Assembly (NCBI GenBank): GCA_035297145.1
Contig: DATGZN010000068.1
Span: 1 to 8,552 of the forward strand
Reading direction: 5' to 3'
DNA length: 8,552 nucleotides
DNA from: QHXW01 sp035297145
Lineage (GTDB): Bacteria > Acidobacteriota > Terriglobia > Bryobacterales > Bryobacteraceae
Under the pieces are notes generated by a model, which saw only the letters and a program-made list of their open reading frames with translations, was not told the origin of the DNA and searched no databases. Below, piece by piece: positions 1 to 6,387 of the stretch; position 1 is the stretch's first letter, and every line of letters begins with the position of its first letter. A program made the translations under genes and the position numbers.

Positions 1-632
1 AAACTTCTCCGTCCACTCGTGGCTCATGTTATCGAAGAACCCTCGAATGTCGGCGTCCAGAATCCAGCTCACACGCTTCCGGCAGATGCCCACATTCAGC
101 GCATCCAGCGCTTGGTGCGGACTGCGTCCAGGCCGGAACCCGTAAGAGAATGCTTTGAAGTTCACCTCGTAAATCGCGTTGAGGATGGTCACCACTGCTT
201 GTTGAACGATCTTGTCCTCCAGGCTAGCGATGCCTAATTGCCGTTGCCGGCCATCAGTCTTCGGTATGTAGACTCTCCGCGAGGGTTGCGCCCGGTACGC
301 TCCCCGGTGCACCCGATTGTGCAGATCAATCAGCCGATCCTCCAATCCGGTCTCATACTCTCGCCACCTCACACCATCCACTCCCGGTGCTGCTTGCCGC
401 TTCAGAGCGTAGAAGCTTTCCCGGAGCAGATTGATGTTTAGATGATGGAGCAGAGCGGTGAACCGTTCTCGCTTCCTTTCCCTTGCCGCTTGTCGCACAC
501 CCCGCAATCCCTGGGACACGCCGGCCTCGCGCTGTGTCGAGAGCGTGTGTGATGGCGAAGTGTTCTCCTTGGTCCGCCCTCTTCCTCCCCAACCTCCGCT
601 GCCGATGACTCGGCTTTGTTCGGCTGGCTCAC
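1..632 (-). CDS. Group II intron reverse transcriptase/maturase, N-terminal part, apparent frameshift
   Basis: This is the intron-encoded protein that copies intron RNA and assists splicing. From about 573 down to base 1 one minus frame is open and reads as a typical group II intron RT: TKENT, VSQGLRGVRQAAR, ALLHHLNINLLRESFYALKR, APGVDGVRWREYE, RRVYIPKTDGRQRQLGIA, LEDKIVQQAVVTILN, FSYGFRPGRSPHQALDAL and WILDADIRGFFDNMSHEW. The last holds the first catalytic Asp region of the RT palm. The YADD motif, maturase domain and C-terminus lie off the window. The expected N-terminus (SQPNKAESSAAEV) is in a different frame, starting at a GTG at 630-632, and crosses into the RT frame only if one base is restored in the G-rich run at about 580-592. 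The protein is therefore either inactivated or affected by a homopolymer sequencing error. The start is a judgement, because no strong ribosome binding site precedes it. Confidence 0.85.
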
Positions 633-1033
633 AGGTACTACAGAGCGTTCCGACTCCTCGACATCGTTCACGCGGGACGTTCGGCTTCCGCCTGCTCCCG
701 CCGGACGGTCCGCTCGTCGCGGCCCGTCGGTGTCGAGGTCTCCCGGTTCTCGTGCATGCAGTTTCTCAGCGTGCTCGGGGTCTACGACTACGCCGGGCCG
801 ACCAACTGCTCGCGCTTCCGCCGCTGGCCGTGTTGCCTTCCCCTTCTGTCCACAGGGTCGGCACCCCGAATTAGTTTTACGAAGCTCAATACCCGGCCCG
901 CCGATGCCTCTGTCTACGCTTCGCCCACCGCCTCGCAACGGTGCACGCAAAGACTCAAGGCCAGGATGGTTCGCTACTCCTTTCCTCTAGGACTCTTGCA
1001 TTCCCTGCTACATGCCGGTTTATCCCGGCGCAC
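1..1033 (-). mobile_element. Group II intron, 5' part (runs off the window)
   Basis: Read on the minus strand, the element starts at 1033 with GTGCGCC, matching the GUGYG-type 5' end of bacterial group II introns. It is followed directly by a small hairpin (GCCGG, loop GATAAA, CCGGC; 1014-1029) as expected at the start of ribozyme domain I. About 400 bases without a convincing gene follow (the structured RNA part), then a reverse transcriptase/maturase reading frame continuing past base 1. The 3' ribozyme domains V and VI and the 3' splice site are outside the window, so full length and structural class cannot be given. The 5' boundary falls 10 bases downstream of the stop codon of the secreted protein gene. 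The element is read in the same direction as that gene, so it would be transcribed with it. The RT identity is certain; the exact 5' boundary rests on the GTGCGCC motif and hairpin. Confidence 0.85.
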
Positions 1034-1043
1034 GGACAGAAGA

Positions 1044-3140
1044 CTAGGGTGTAACGAGGAAAGCGTCCACCCAGACCCAACTTCCGCCGGACACCGCGTT
1101 GTGTGTTCCGGTAACCTCAATCGCCAGCGTATGGGTTCCCTCAGTCAAACCGCTGGCCGTATAGACCGCCGCTTGCGTTTGCGCTGAAGTGGCGTACGTG
1201 TCGATGGTGCCCTGTATCACGCCGTCCACGTATACCTGCGCAATACCCGACCACTGGTCACGATACCCAATCCAGCTCACGGCCGTGCCGGTAAAAGTCA
1301 GAGTGGCGCGGGCGTTCGTATCCATGCACATTACGATCGTCCCGCCGCTGGCCCAAGCATAGGTCTTGGGGAACCACGTGCCACCGGTATACACCACGGC
1401 AGAGCTATTTTGCTCGATCCGAGTGGGTGTCGCCGATGACGACGGAGGCGTAGGCGGTGAAGAAGTGGACGTTGAAGAGACGGTCGTCACGTCAAAGGCG
1501 TCGACCCAGACCCACGCTCCACTGGACTTACTGTCGTGTTGCCCGGTCACCTCAATCGTCAGACTGTGAGCGGCATTGCTGAGGCCGCTTGCTGAATACT
1601 CCGCGGCCTGAGCCTGCGCGTTTGCCGAATACGTGTCGATCGTCGCCTTCAGGACGCCGTCCAGATAAACCTGTGCTATGCCCGACCACTGATCGCGATA
1701 GCCAATCCACTTGACGCCCGTTCCGGTAAAGGTAAACTTCGCTTGGCTGCCTTCATCCATCGCCAGTGTCGCAGACCCGCCGCTGTTGAACGCCCCGCTA
1801 TTCGGATCCCAGGTTCCGGTGTATACAACCGCCGGATTGTTTTGCTCGTAGCGAACCACTGTAGTCGGGGGCGGCGGAGGAGGCGGTGGTGGTTGAGTCG
1901 TACTGCCTAGCACGATCAGGTAGGTGTCGGAATAATCGGTAGTGTACTTGTCGATCGCTTGCAAGTCGAAATCGCTGGCGTAGAGCAGTCGAGTGCCATC
2001 GCGACTGACGGTAAGCTTCGGCTGCCAGTTATAGCTGTTCAGCGGCCGGCTGCGATGATGCGCCCAGCGAATTACTCCCGAGCCGTCAAGCTTGACCTGC
2101 AAGATCTCGTTGGTATAAGCGACCCAGCCGCTGCCGCCGGATTCGGGATTGCTGGGGGCCTCCGTATCGACAAAGGCCGACCCGTTACCGTCCGGAGCCG
2201 TAATGTGGACCGCGAGGCTCCAGTCCAGTTGGGCCAGGCAACTTTGTGTGCCACTGGCCAGGAGGATCTTCACGATTCCGTTGTTGCAGTTTGGAATCGG
2301 CTGCGGATCATTCGAGTTCGTCCAAACCAGCACTTCATTCCCATTGGTATCGCGCGTGAGGTGCTTGTGGCCGTCGGCGTGCCCAACCTGCCTCAAGAAG
2401 TTCATGTTGATATCAAACAGCTCCTGGCCGGTGTAGCGGACGGTCCCGCCCTGTATCCAGCTAATGATCACGTTGTTGTTGGGCGTGATGTACTCGCTGT
2501 CGAAGCTGCGCCCAGCGGTGTCGAACACCGTGAACTTTTTGTCGGTGCTGATCTGGTAGACGAAAATGTACCGGCCGTCGCCGCAATACACGAAGTGATC
2601 CCCGTCCAAGGAAATATCCATTTCGCCGTTGCCGCTAATGGCCGAGTACTCGCTAAAGGTGTGTACCACGGCAATGGAGCCGGTGGAAGTGTTGTAGCTC
2701 TTGAGCATATTGCCGGAATGGTAATAGAGCGTTACGTTGTCTTTCCGTGACCATCTCGGCTCACTGGAGGCGTTGATTTCAAGTGGAAGGTCGTGGATGT
2801 AGAACCCGGAACCATCGTACAGAGCAAAGTAACTCTGGTGCACCAGTATGAACTTCGAATTGTCGCTGTTGAACGCGCTCATGGTCGAGTATTCATTCTC
2901 AATCCACGTCAGATTGCCGCCGCCATCCGCGTTGGCTGTCCCCAGGGCATTCGATACGCGCTTGATCGTCGAGCCGAATGTGGGATCGACGTACGTTAGG
3001 CCAACCTGGGGCGGCACTAAAGTGTCGTACTCAGGCGCAAGTTCAATGCCTGTGGTAGTAAGCTGGGCAACTGCGGTTTCTTTCGAACCGATCAGCAACA
3101 GGGACCCCGAAAACAGAATTGCCCGAACAAGCTTTTTCAC
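1044..3140 (-). CDS. Secreted beta-propeller-like protein with poly-Pro linker and two tandem C-terminal repeats
   Basis: This is a 698-aa exported protein. The GTG start at 3138-3140 is chosen because GGAG lies 7 bases upstream and a signal peptide follows at once (KKL at the N-terminus, a hydrophobic core, AVA|Q cleavage near residue 25); the longer frame upstream is not signal-like. Residues about 27-413 show repeated TolB/WD40-like blades, with strands such as PRWSRKDNVTLYY, MDISLDGDHFVY and WQPKLTVSRDGTRLLYASD. Nine prolines (417-425) form a linker. Two related modules follow (about 429-552 and 573-698), separated by a Ser/Thr/Pro-rich linker. Both carry WIGYRDQWSGIAQVY and end in WVWVDAF, resembling galactose-binding-like beta-sandwich modules. 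Some polysaccharide lyases have a propeller N-terminus, but I see no decisive catalytic signature. The likely role is carbohydrate or surface binding; the enzymatic function is unknown. The receiver-like gene lies 65 bases upstream on the same strand. Confidence 0.85.
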   Translation of the reverse strand: MKKLVRAILFSGSLLLIGSKETAVAQLTTTGIELAPEYDTLVPPQVGLTYVDPTFGSTIKRVSNALGTANADGGGNLTWIENEYSTMSAFNSDNSKFILVHQSYFALYDGSGFYIHDLPLEINASSEPRWSRKDNVTLYYHSGNMLKSYNTSTGSIAVVHTFSEYSAISGNGEMDISLDGDHFVYCGDGRYIFVYQISTDKKFTVFDTAGRSFDSEYITPNNNVIISWIQGGTVRYTGQELFDINMNFLRQVGHADGHKHLTRDTNGNEVLVWTNSNDPQPIPNCNNGIVKILLASGTQSCLAQLDWSLAVHITAPDGNGSAFVDTEAPSNPESGGSGWVAYTNEILQVKLDGSGVIRWAHHRSRPLNSYNWQPKLTVSRDGTRLLYASDFDLQAIDKYTTDYSDTYLIVLGSTTQPPPPPPPPPTTVVRYEQNNPAVVYTGTWDPNSGAFNSGGSATLAMDEGSQAKFTFTGTGVKWIGYRDQWSGIAQVYLDGVLKATIDTYSANAQAQAAEYSASGLSNAAHSLTIEVTGQHDSKSSGAWVWVDAFDVTTVSSTSTSSPPTPPSSSATPTRIEQNSSAVVYTGGTWFPKTYAWASGGTIVMCMDTNARATLTFTGTAVSWIGYRDQWSGIAQVYVDGVIQGTIDTYATSAQTQAAVYTASGLTEGTHTLAIEVTGTHNAVSGGSWVWVDAFLVTP
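1047..1424 (-). repeat. Second copy of tandem C-terminal module
   Basis: This stretch encodes residues about 573-698 of the secreted protein. It is related to the module encoded at 1485-1856: it opens with RIEQNSSAVVYTGGTW, has WIGYRDQWSGIAQVY in the middle and closes with WVWVDAF. The two copies are clearly diverged at DNA level, so this is an old internal duplication rather than a recent one. Confidence 0.8.
1485..1856 (-). repeat. First copy of tandem C-terminal module
   Basis: This stretch encodes residues about 429-552 of the secreted protein. It opens with RYEQNNPAVVYTGTW, carries the same 15-residue core as the second copy (WIGYRDQWSGIAQVY) and ends in WVWVDAF. The periodicity and shared Trp and Asp positions suggest a beta-sandwich, carbohydrate-binding-like fold (inference). 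Confidence 0.8.
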
Positions 3141-3205
3141 TAATTTCTCCTTTTTGGTTCCATTTTTTGGCTTCGTTCTTTCCCTCGGCCCGAATGGAGG
3201 GCCTT

Positions 3206-3592
3206 TCAATTCCCGGAAGCATTTGGCCTTGAACGCTCCGATAGTGCCCAAGCCGTTTCTAAAAGCCGCCGGACCACCTTCTCCTGCTCGAGGCAGGCAT
3301 CGGCTCCGCACCTACGAGCACCCGCCATGAAGTCTCTTGCCGGACAGATGAGGATCAGCTTCGAGAAGGGGCTAAACCGCTTGATGGAAGCGACGACCCG
3401 GCAGACTGGGGTCCTCAGTGGTTTCACATTCGCCACGATCAGTTCGGGACAGAGCCGTCCTGCTTGCTGTCCCACGCTTCTCAACCCGCTCAAACTGCCC
3501 ACAACTTCGAACTCAGGCCGGTCGCGAAAGAGATATTCAATAAGCTGAGACAAAGCTGGGGGGCTAACGACTAGGATTCTGACCTTACGCAC
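3206..3592 (-). CDS. Receiver-like (pseudo-REC) stand-alone protein lacking phosphorylation residues
   Basis: This 128-aa protein has the pattern of a NarL/LuxR-type receiver domain without an output domain: VRILVVS at the N-terminus, EFEVVGSLSG, CPELIVANVKP, SKLILICPARD and a CGADACL segment like the usual AGAxGYLLK. The GTG start at 3590-3592 is preferred over a TTG eight codons upstream because GGGAG lies 8 bases before it and the receiver fold begins directly. Compared with the family, the acidic pair is replaced by Ser-Pro (10-11), the phospho-acceptor Asp by Asn55, the switch Ser/Thr by Cys83 and the conserved Lys by Gln103. It therefore cannot work by ordinary aspartyl phosphorylation. 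The secreted propeller gene starts 65 bases downstream on the same strand, so cotranscription is possible. It may act as a protein-protein module or be a decaying paralogue. Confidence 0.7.
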   Translation of the reverse strand: MRKVRILVVSPPALSQLIEYLFRDRPEFEVVGSLSGLRSVGQQAGRLCPELIVANVKPLRTPVCRVVASIKRFSPFSKLILICPARDFMAGARRCGADACLEQEKVVRRLLETAWALSERSRPNASGN

Positions 3593-4032
3593 GCAGCTTC
3601 TCCCTTGCCGGCGCAAGGTTTCTCCTCACCAGAGCGGTCGCCGAAAAGCCCAGTGAGCTCTTTTTCACCTATCACGTATCAACTGTGCGGTCGGAAGGTT
3701 TGCGGCTCAATTAGGCGGGCACCTTAGGGTAGTGGGATTCGCACCCTAAGGTGGGGGGCCGAAGGCGTAACCGGCTCAGGTTCTTCTGTGGACGCGTATT
3801 TGATCAACTGCAGGCAAACGCAAGACTTCAACGTCCGCGTCAGGATGAAGCGCGTGGGTCGGCGTGTGTTTTCTTAGGGTTGTTATCAGACTTTGGGTCG
3901 CATCGGAAGGTGCCGGGATCTCTGCGGATTTGCTTATTCCGCTGGCGCCAGGAATTGAAGAACTCTTCCATACAGCCGGCGTGGGCCAGCCATGGAATCT
4001 CTGGCGGTGGAAACGAATGCCCGCCACCGCGC
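3593..4032. other. Intergenic region without a convincing gene
   Basis: About 440 bases lie between the receiver-like gene and the acyltransferase gene. Open frames exist on both strands, but they have no ribosome binding site, no recognisable motif and arginine/proline-rich shadow-like composition. The only clear structure is the perfect inverted repeat at 3720-3753. The promoter of the receiver-like gene should lie within the first 100-150 bases, but no good -35/-10 pair is visible. Confidence 0.6.
3720..3753. repeat. Perfect 11-bp inverted repeat
   Basis: CACCTTAGGGT (3720-3730) and its exact reverse complement ACCCTAAGGTG (3743-3753) flank a 12-base loop. No T-run follows on either strand, so it is not a canonical intrinsic terminator, though it could be a factor-assisted terminator downstream of the minus-strand acyltransferase gene. 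An operator, or a palindromic extragenic repeat present elsewhere in the genome, are alternatives. Confidence 0.75.
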
Positions 4033-4710
4033 CTACGACTGTCTCTTGCTCCCAGCAGGTCTTACGCACTCCAGTCGGAACCCGTACGGCTGGCACCCCG
4101 CATCAGAATGGAGTAAGTAATGATTGAAGAGCCTGGTCGCATATATATTGCCGAAATCCGTATAGCCCATCCGATAACACGATTTCAGCGAAGCGAAATT
4201 ATTCCACTCCACGAAGGACACAACACCCTTGTAGCCTCGTGCCAGGTATGCCTCGAGAGCCCTGGTCATCCCGATCGCGTGCAGACGTTGCCCCCGATAG
4301 TTCACATGGGTGAAACCCTTGTACATGTAAATGAACTGATCGTTAAAATGCAGAACCAGGTCTGGCGGATCAATCTTGGTCGGTTTATTGGAGTACCACC
4401 CGTAGGCGGCGAGCACGTCGCCGTTGAGGAAGCCGTAGCATTCGTCTCCTTTCCCGAGAGCCTGTCCTAGAAAATTCTTGGATAGTTCATACTCGGGCCG
4501 CTCGGCAAACTCGGTGAGCATACTCTCGGTCAGGAACAGGCCGCGGAACTTTTCGTCGCACTTCAGAAAATCTGGATGGACTGCATCGATTTTGATACCC
4601 TTCAGAATCTTCAAAAAAACGCCGCGATTCAACGTCCGCAGGGCGACATCCTCAAGCGCGTGAAAGGCACCGAACTGCTTGATATTGCGCTTGAACTCGA
4701 TTAGGTCCAT
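4033..4710 (-). CDS. GNAT-family acyltransferase-like protein
   Basis: This is a 225-aa cytoplasmic protein with no signal peptide. Residues about 90-195 match the GNAT fold pattern: strands at 90-104 (ECYGFLNGDVLAAYGWYS) and 117-131, then the acetyl-CoA-binding motif region THVNYRGQRLHAIGMTRAL (134-152), where RGQRLH takes the place of the classical Q/RxxGxG/A loop. VEWNNFASLKSCYRMGY (167-183) follows, a typical GNAT motif B with an Asn and an alpha helix. Related proteins occur near polysaccharide or cell-surface synthesis genes, but the substrate here is unknown. The ATG start at 4708-4710 lacks a strong ribosome binding site (GGGAG is about 20 bases upstream), so the start is uncertain. 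It stands alone: the next genes are 440 bases downstream, and decayed transposon DNA lies upstream. Confidence 0.75.
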   Translation of the reverse strand: MDLIEFKRNIKQFGAFHALEDVALRTLNRGVFLKILKGIKIDAVHPDFLKCDEKFRGLFLTESMLTEFAERPEYELSKNFLGQALGKGDECYGFLNGDVLAAYGWYSNKPTKIDPPDLVLHFNDQFIYMYKGFTHVNYRGQRLHAIGMTRALEAYLARGYKGVVSFVEWNNFASLKSCYRMGYTDFGNIYATRLFNHYLLHSDAGCQPYGFRLECVRPAGSKRQS

Positions 4711-4950
4711 CGCTCAATGCTCGGACAGCTCCCGGGTTGAAGTCCAAAGCGGCGAATGCAATAGCTCCGACCGTCGCCTTCACGGATGGTCCGCCCAGGG
4801 AGTTGGCTTTCATTGTACAACCTATTCCGAAATGTTCGGTTTACGGGGCTGGGCACGTGTCGGCGTATCTTGCCGATGCCGGATTGCCACGGTCGCAGTT
4901 TGAACGGTCCGCTATTGAAACTGGTATTGAAACCGGCGAACACCGGGATT

Positions 4951-5250
4951 CTATGCTTGCTCGCGTTTTTCCATAAGGCTTCCGGTTAGCGCTCGCTCGC
5001 GCCACTTTCGCGAGTCGCGCGGCAAAGACCTGGCCGCATTCACTGTGAACCTGTTGACTCTCGCATAGTCCTTCGGACACACATTCGGTAACTCTCGCTG
5101 TTTCCGGTAAACTCAGACGTATTCGACCGGATTGAGCGCCGGCGTATAAGCCAGCAAGTACTCCCACTCGATCCAGGCCCAGAGAAAAGCGCGAACCAGC
5201 AAAGGTTCGTCTTCGTGAAGAACCGGATCATCGTCGTAATCATTGTGCTG
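4951..5250 (-). pseudogene. IS630-family transposase remnant, C-terminal part, with in-frame stop
   Basis: On the minus strand the frame reads LLVRAFL, then WIEWEYLLAYTPALNPVEYV, a stop (TGA at 5113-5115), then VYRKQRELPNVCPKDYARVN, ending at a TAG at 4951-4953. LPAYxPxLNPVEYxW followed by KQHELPNxCP is the C-terminal signature of IS630/Tc1-mariner-type DDE transposases. The TGA sits exactly where a Trp (TGG) is expected, so a point mutation broke the gene. Upstream of about 5215 the frame is open but only weakly transposase-like (DDDPVLHED might be a worn DNxPxH segment). The N-terminal helix-turn-helix and first catalytic Asp are missing. I could not define terminal inverted repeats. The upstream limit is approximate. 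Confidence 0.75.
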
Positions 5251-5281
5251 ATCATCGTTTTCTTGGTGCCTTCGTCCCGCA

Positions 5282-5611
5282 GTGTACGAAGGTGAATCGT
5301 CCGTAGCGAGGCAGGAGAATGCCCTGGGGCAACTCCGCGATTTGGCAGGTCTAACTTTCGTTGAGGACAACCAGAAAAATTATGAACTCGTGGCTGGAAC
5401 GAGCAAACAGCTTTCAGCGGTACGCGCGAAGGGCCTAATCGGGCGCCGGCTGCAAGCGGACGGAAAAGCCTTGGAAGACCTCTTGGCTTCTCAAGATAGG
5501 ATCACCGCAGAGTTGGCGAAGTGAGACCCGGCAGCTTTAGGTGATCTCCAGGTATTGTTTGACAAGACCCGTCAAGCCGCCAGTGCCATCGACCGCTGGG
5601 CTTGGCGTTAA
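5282..5611 (+). pseudogene. Unrecognised, probably broken reading frame
   Basis: A plus-strand frame starts at GTG 5282 and runs to TGA 5522-5524, giving 80 residues with protein-like composition and helical, charged character (LGQLRDLAGLTFVEDNQKN, GKALEDLLASQDRITAELAK). After the TGA the same frame continues DPAALGDLQVLFDKTRQAASAIDRWAW to TAA at 5609-5611, in matching style, as if one sense codon had become a stop. Upstream, in another frame, GTG at 5215 opens MKNRIIVVIIVLIIVFLVP, a membrane-anchor-like segment that could have been the N-terminus before a frameshift near 5280. I do not recognise the family and see no ribosome binding site. The position beside the transposase remnant suggests a gene damaged by insertion and decay; a non-coding open frame is the alternative. 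Confidence 0.3.
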
Positions 5612-5875
5612 GCGTTCCCAGCTTTCGGCGATTGGACGCTTCGCATTCGATGCCCGCGTGTTCCTCTTGGCTCAAGAGGGAATCTCCTAGTGGGCAGGGT
5701 TTCCTGGCACTTCACGCACTCTTGAAACGGCACCACGTGATGTTCCCATCGTCGACGGTTCGCCAATCTATTTCTCGAAACCGGTGCGGAATCGCCCAAT
5801 CCACTCCATACTTTTGCTCGCCATACTGAGCCTCGTGAACCTCGGACTGGCGAGCCAACGGGATAAGATGATCGG
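5612..5875. other. Intergenic region, nothing recognised
   Basis: This stretch lies downstream of the M23 gene. Short open frames on both strands (for example a minus-strand one containing ECVKC) have no start signal or family resemblance. No clear terminator hairpin with a T-run was found for the L,D-transpeptidase/M23 unit. Confidence 0.5.
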
Positions 5876-6385
5876 CTATTTGGCCCGCTTCACTGCGGCT
5901 ACCAGGCCAGGATAGGGGTTAATGGCCTTCCCCCTCCACCACAGCCTTTCCGGCCCCAACTCGAAGATCGCAAAATGTAAGTGAGGTGCGCCGGGATTCG
6001 CATTTCCGGTCGATCCCACAAAACCGATGACGTCCCCGCGCTCGACCTGCATTCCCTCCCGCAGCCATTCCGCGTACCTGTCCAAGTGCGCGTAATAGTA
6101 GCAATACACTCCCATTTCGTCGAATTGGTATATCGTGTTACCGCCCGGTATGCTGAGGAAGAGTTTGCGGACGGTTCCGGATACCACCGCAATGACGGGC
6201 GTCCCTCTCGGTTCCAGAATGTCGATCGCCTCATGCCGATGTCCGTTGTGAACCTCTTCGAACATGTCGCGCAGGTTCGCGAGAGCGAGTCCGCCGATGG
6301 GCGGAGTCATCTCGAGAATTGAAGACGTCGCGCTCACAGCGAGAAACACTGGGAAAAGCCCGGCGATGCAAGCGCAGAGCCGCAA
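5876..6385 (-). CDS. M23-family (LytM-like) metallopeptidase, exported
   Basis: This 169-aa protein is predicted to act on peptidoglycan cross-links in the envelope. The N-terminus (RLCACIAGLFPVFLAVSATSS) looks like a signal peptide. The M23 signature is complete: HEAID (51-55, HxxxD zinc ligands), YYAHLD (97-102, catalytic His100) and HLHF (135-138, with His137 the third zinc ligand), plus the beta-sheet landmarks GTPVIAVVSGTV and ERGDVIGFVGSTGNA. There is no LysM or coiled coil, so it is a minimal catalytic module. The TTG start at 6383-6385 is chosen because GGAGGA lies six bases upstream and overlaps the end of the L,D-transpeptidase gene, whose stop codon is two bases before this start. 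The arrangement implies translational coupling to the upstream gene. Confidence 0.88.
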   Translation of the reverse strand: MRLCACIAGLFPVFLAVSATSSILEMTPPIGGLALANLRDMFEEVHNGHRHEAIDILEPRGTPVIAVVSGTVRKLFLSIPGGNTIYQFDEMGVYCYYYAHLDRYAEWLREGMQVERGDVIGFVGSTGNANPGAPHLHFAIFELGPERLWWRGKAINPYPGLVAAVKRAK

Positions 6386-6387
6386 AG

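Noticed and set aside
438..950. Long minus-strand open frame of 170 aa over the group II intron
   Set aside because: Only its SQPNKAESSAAEV stretch belongs to the maturase N-terminus. The upstream part is intron RNA sequence read through, and the part after about 580 is out of frame with the reverse transcriptase.
1959..2750. Plus-strand open frame of 263 aa
   Set aside because: It lies entirely opposite the secreted propeller gene, which has a ribosome binding site, a signal peptide and domain structure. The plus frame has none of these.
3141..3311. N-terminal extension of the secreted protein to an upstream start
   Set aside because: The extension is basic and not signal-like, and it overlaps the receiver-like gene. 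The internal GTG at 3140 has GGAG and is followed by a proper signal peptide.
3751..4116. Overlapping open frames on both strands in the 3.7-4.1 kb gap
   Set aside because: Their composition is Arg/Pro/Ser-rich and shadow-like, with no start signals. The plus frame runs into the end of the acyltransferase gene on the other strand.
4663..4820. Minus-strand 50-aa frame starting ATG AAA GCC in front of the acyltransferase
   Set aside because: It overlaps the start of the acyltransferase gene in another frame, has no ribosome binding site and no recognisable motif.
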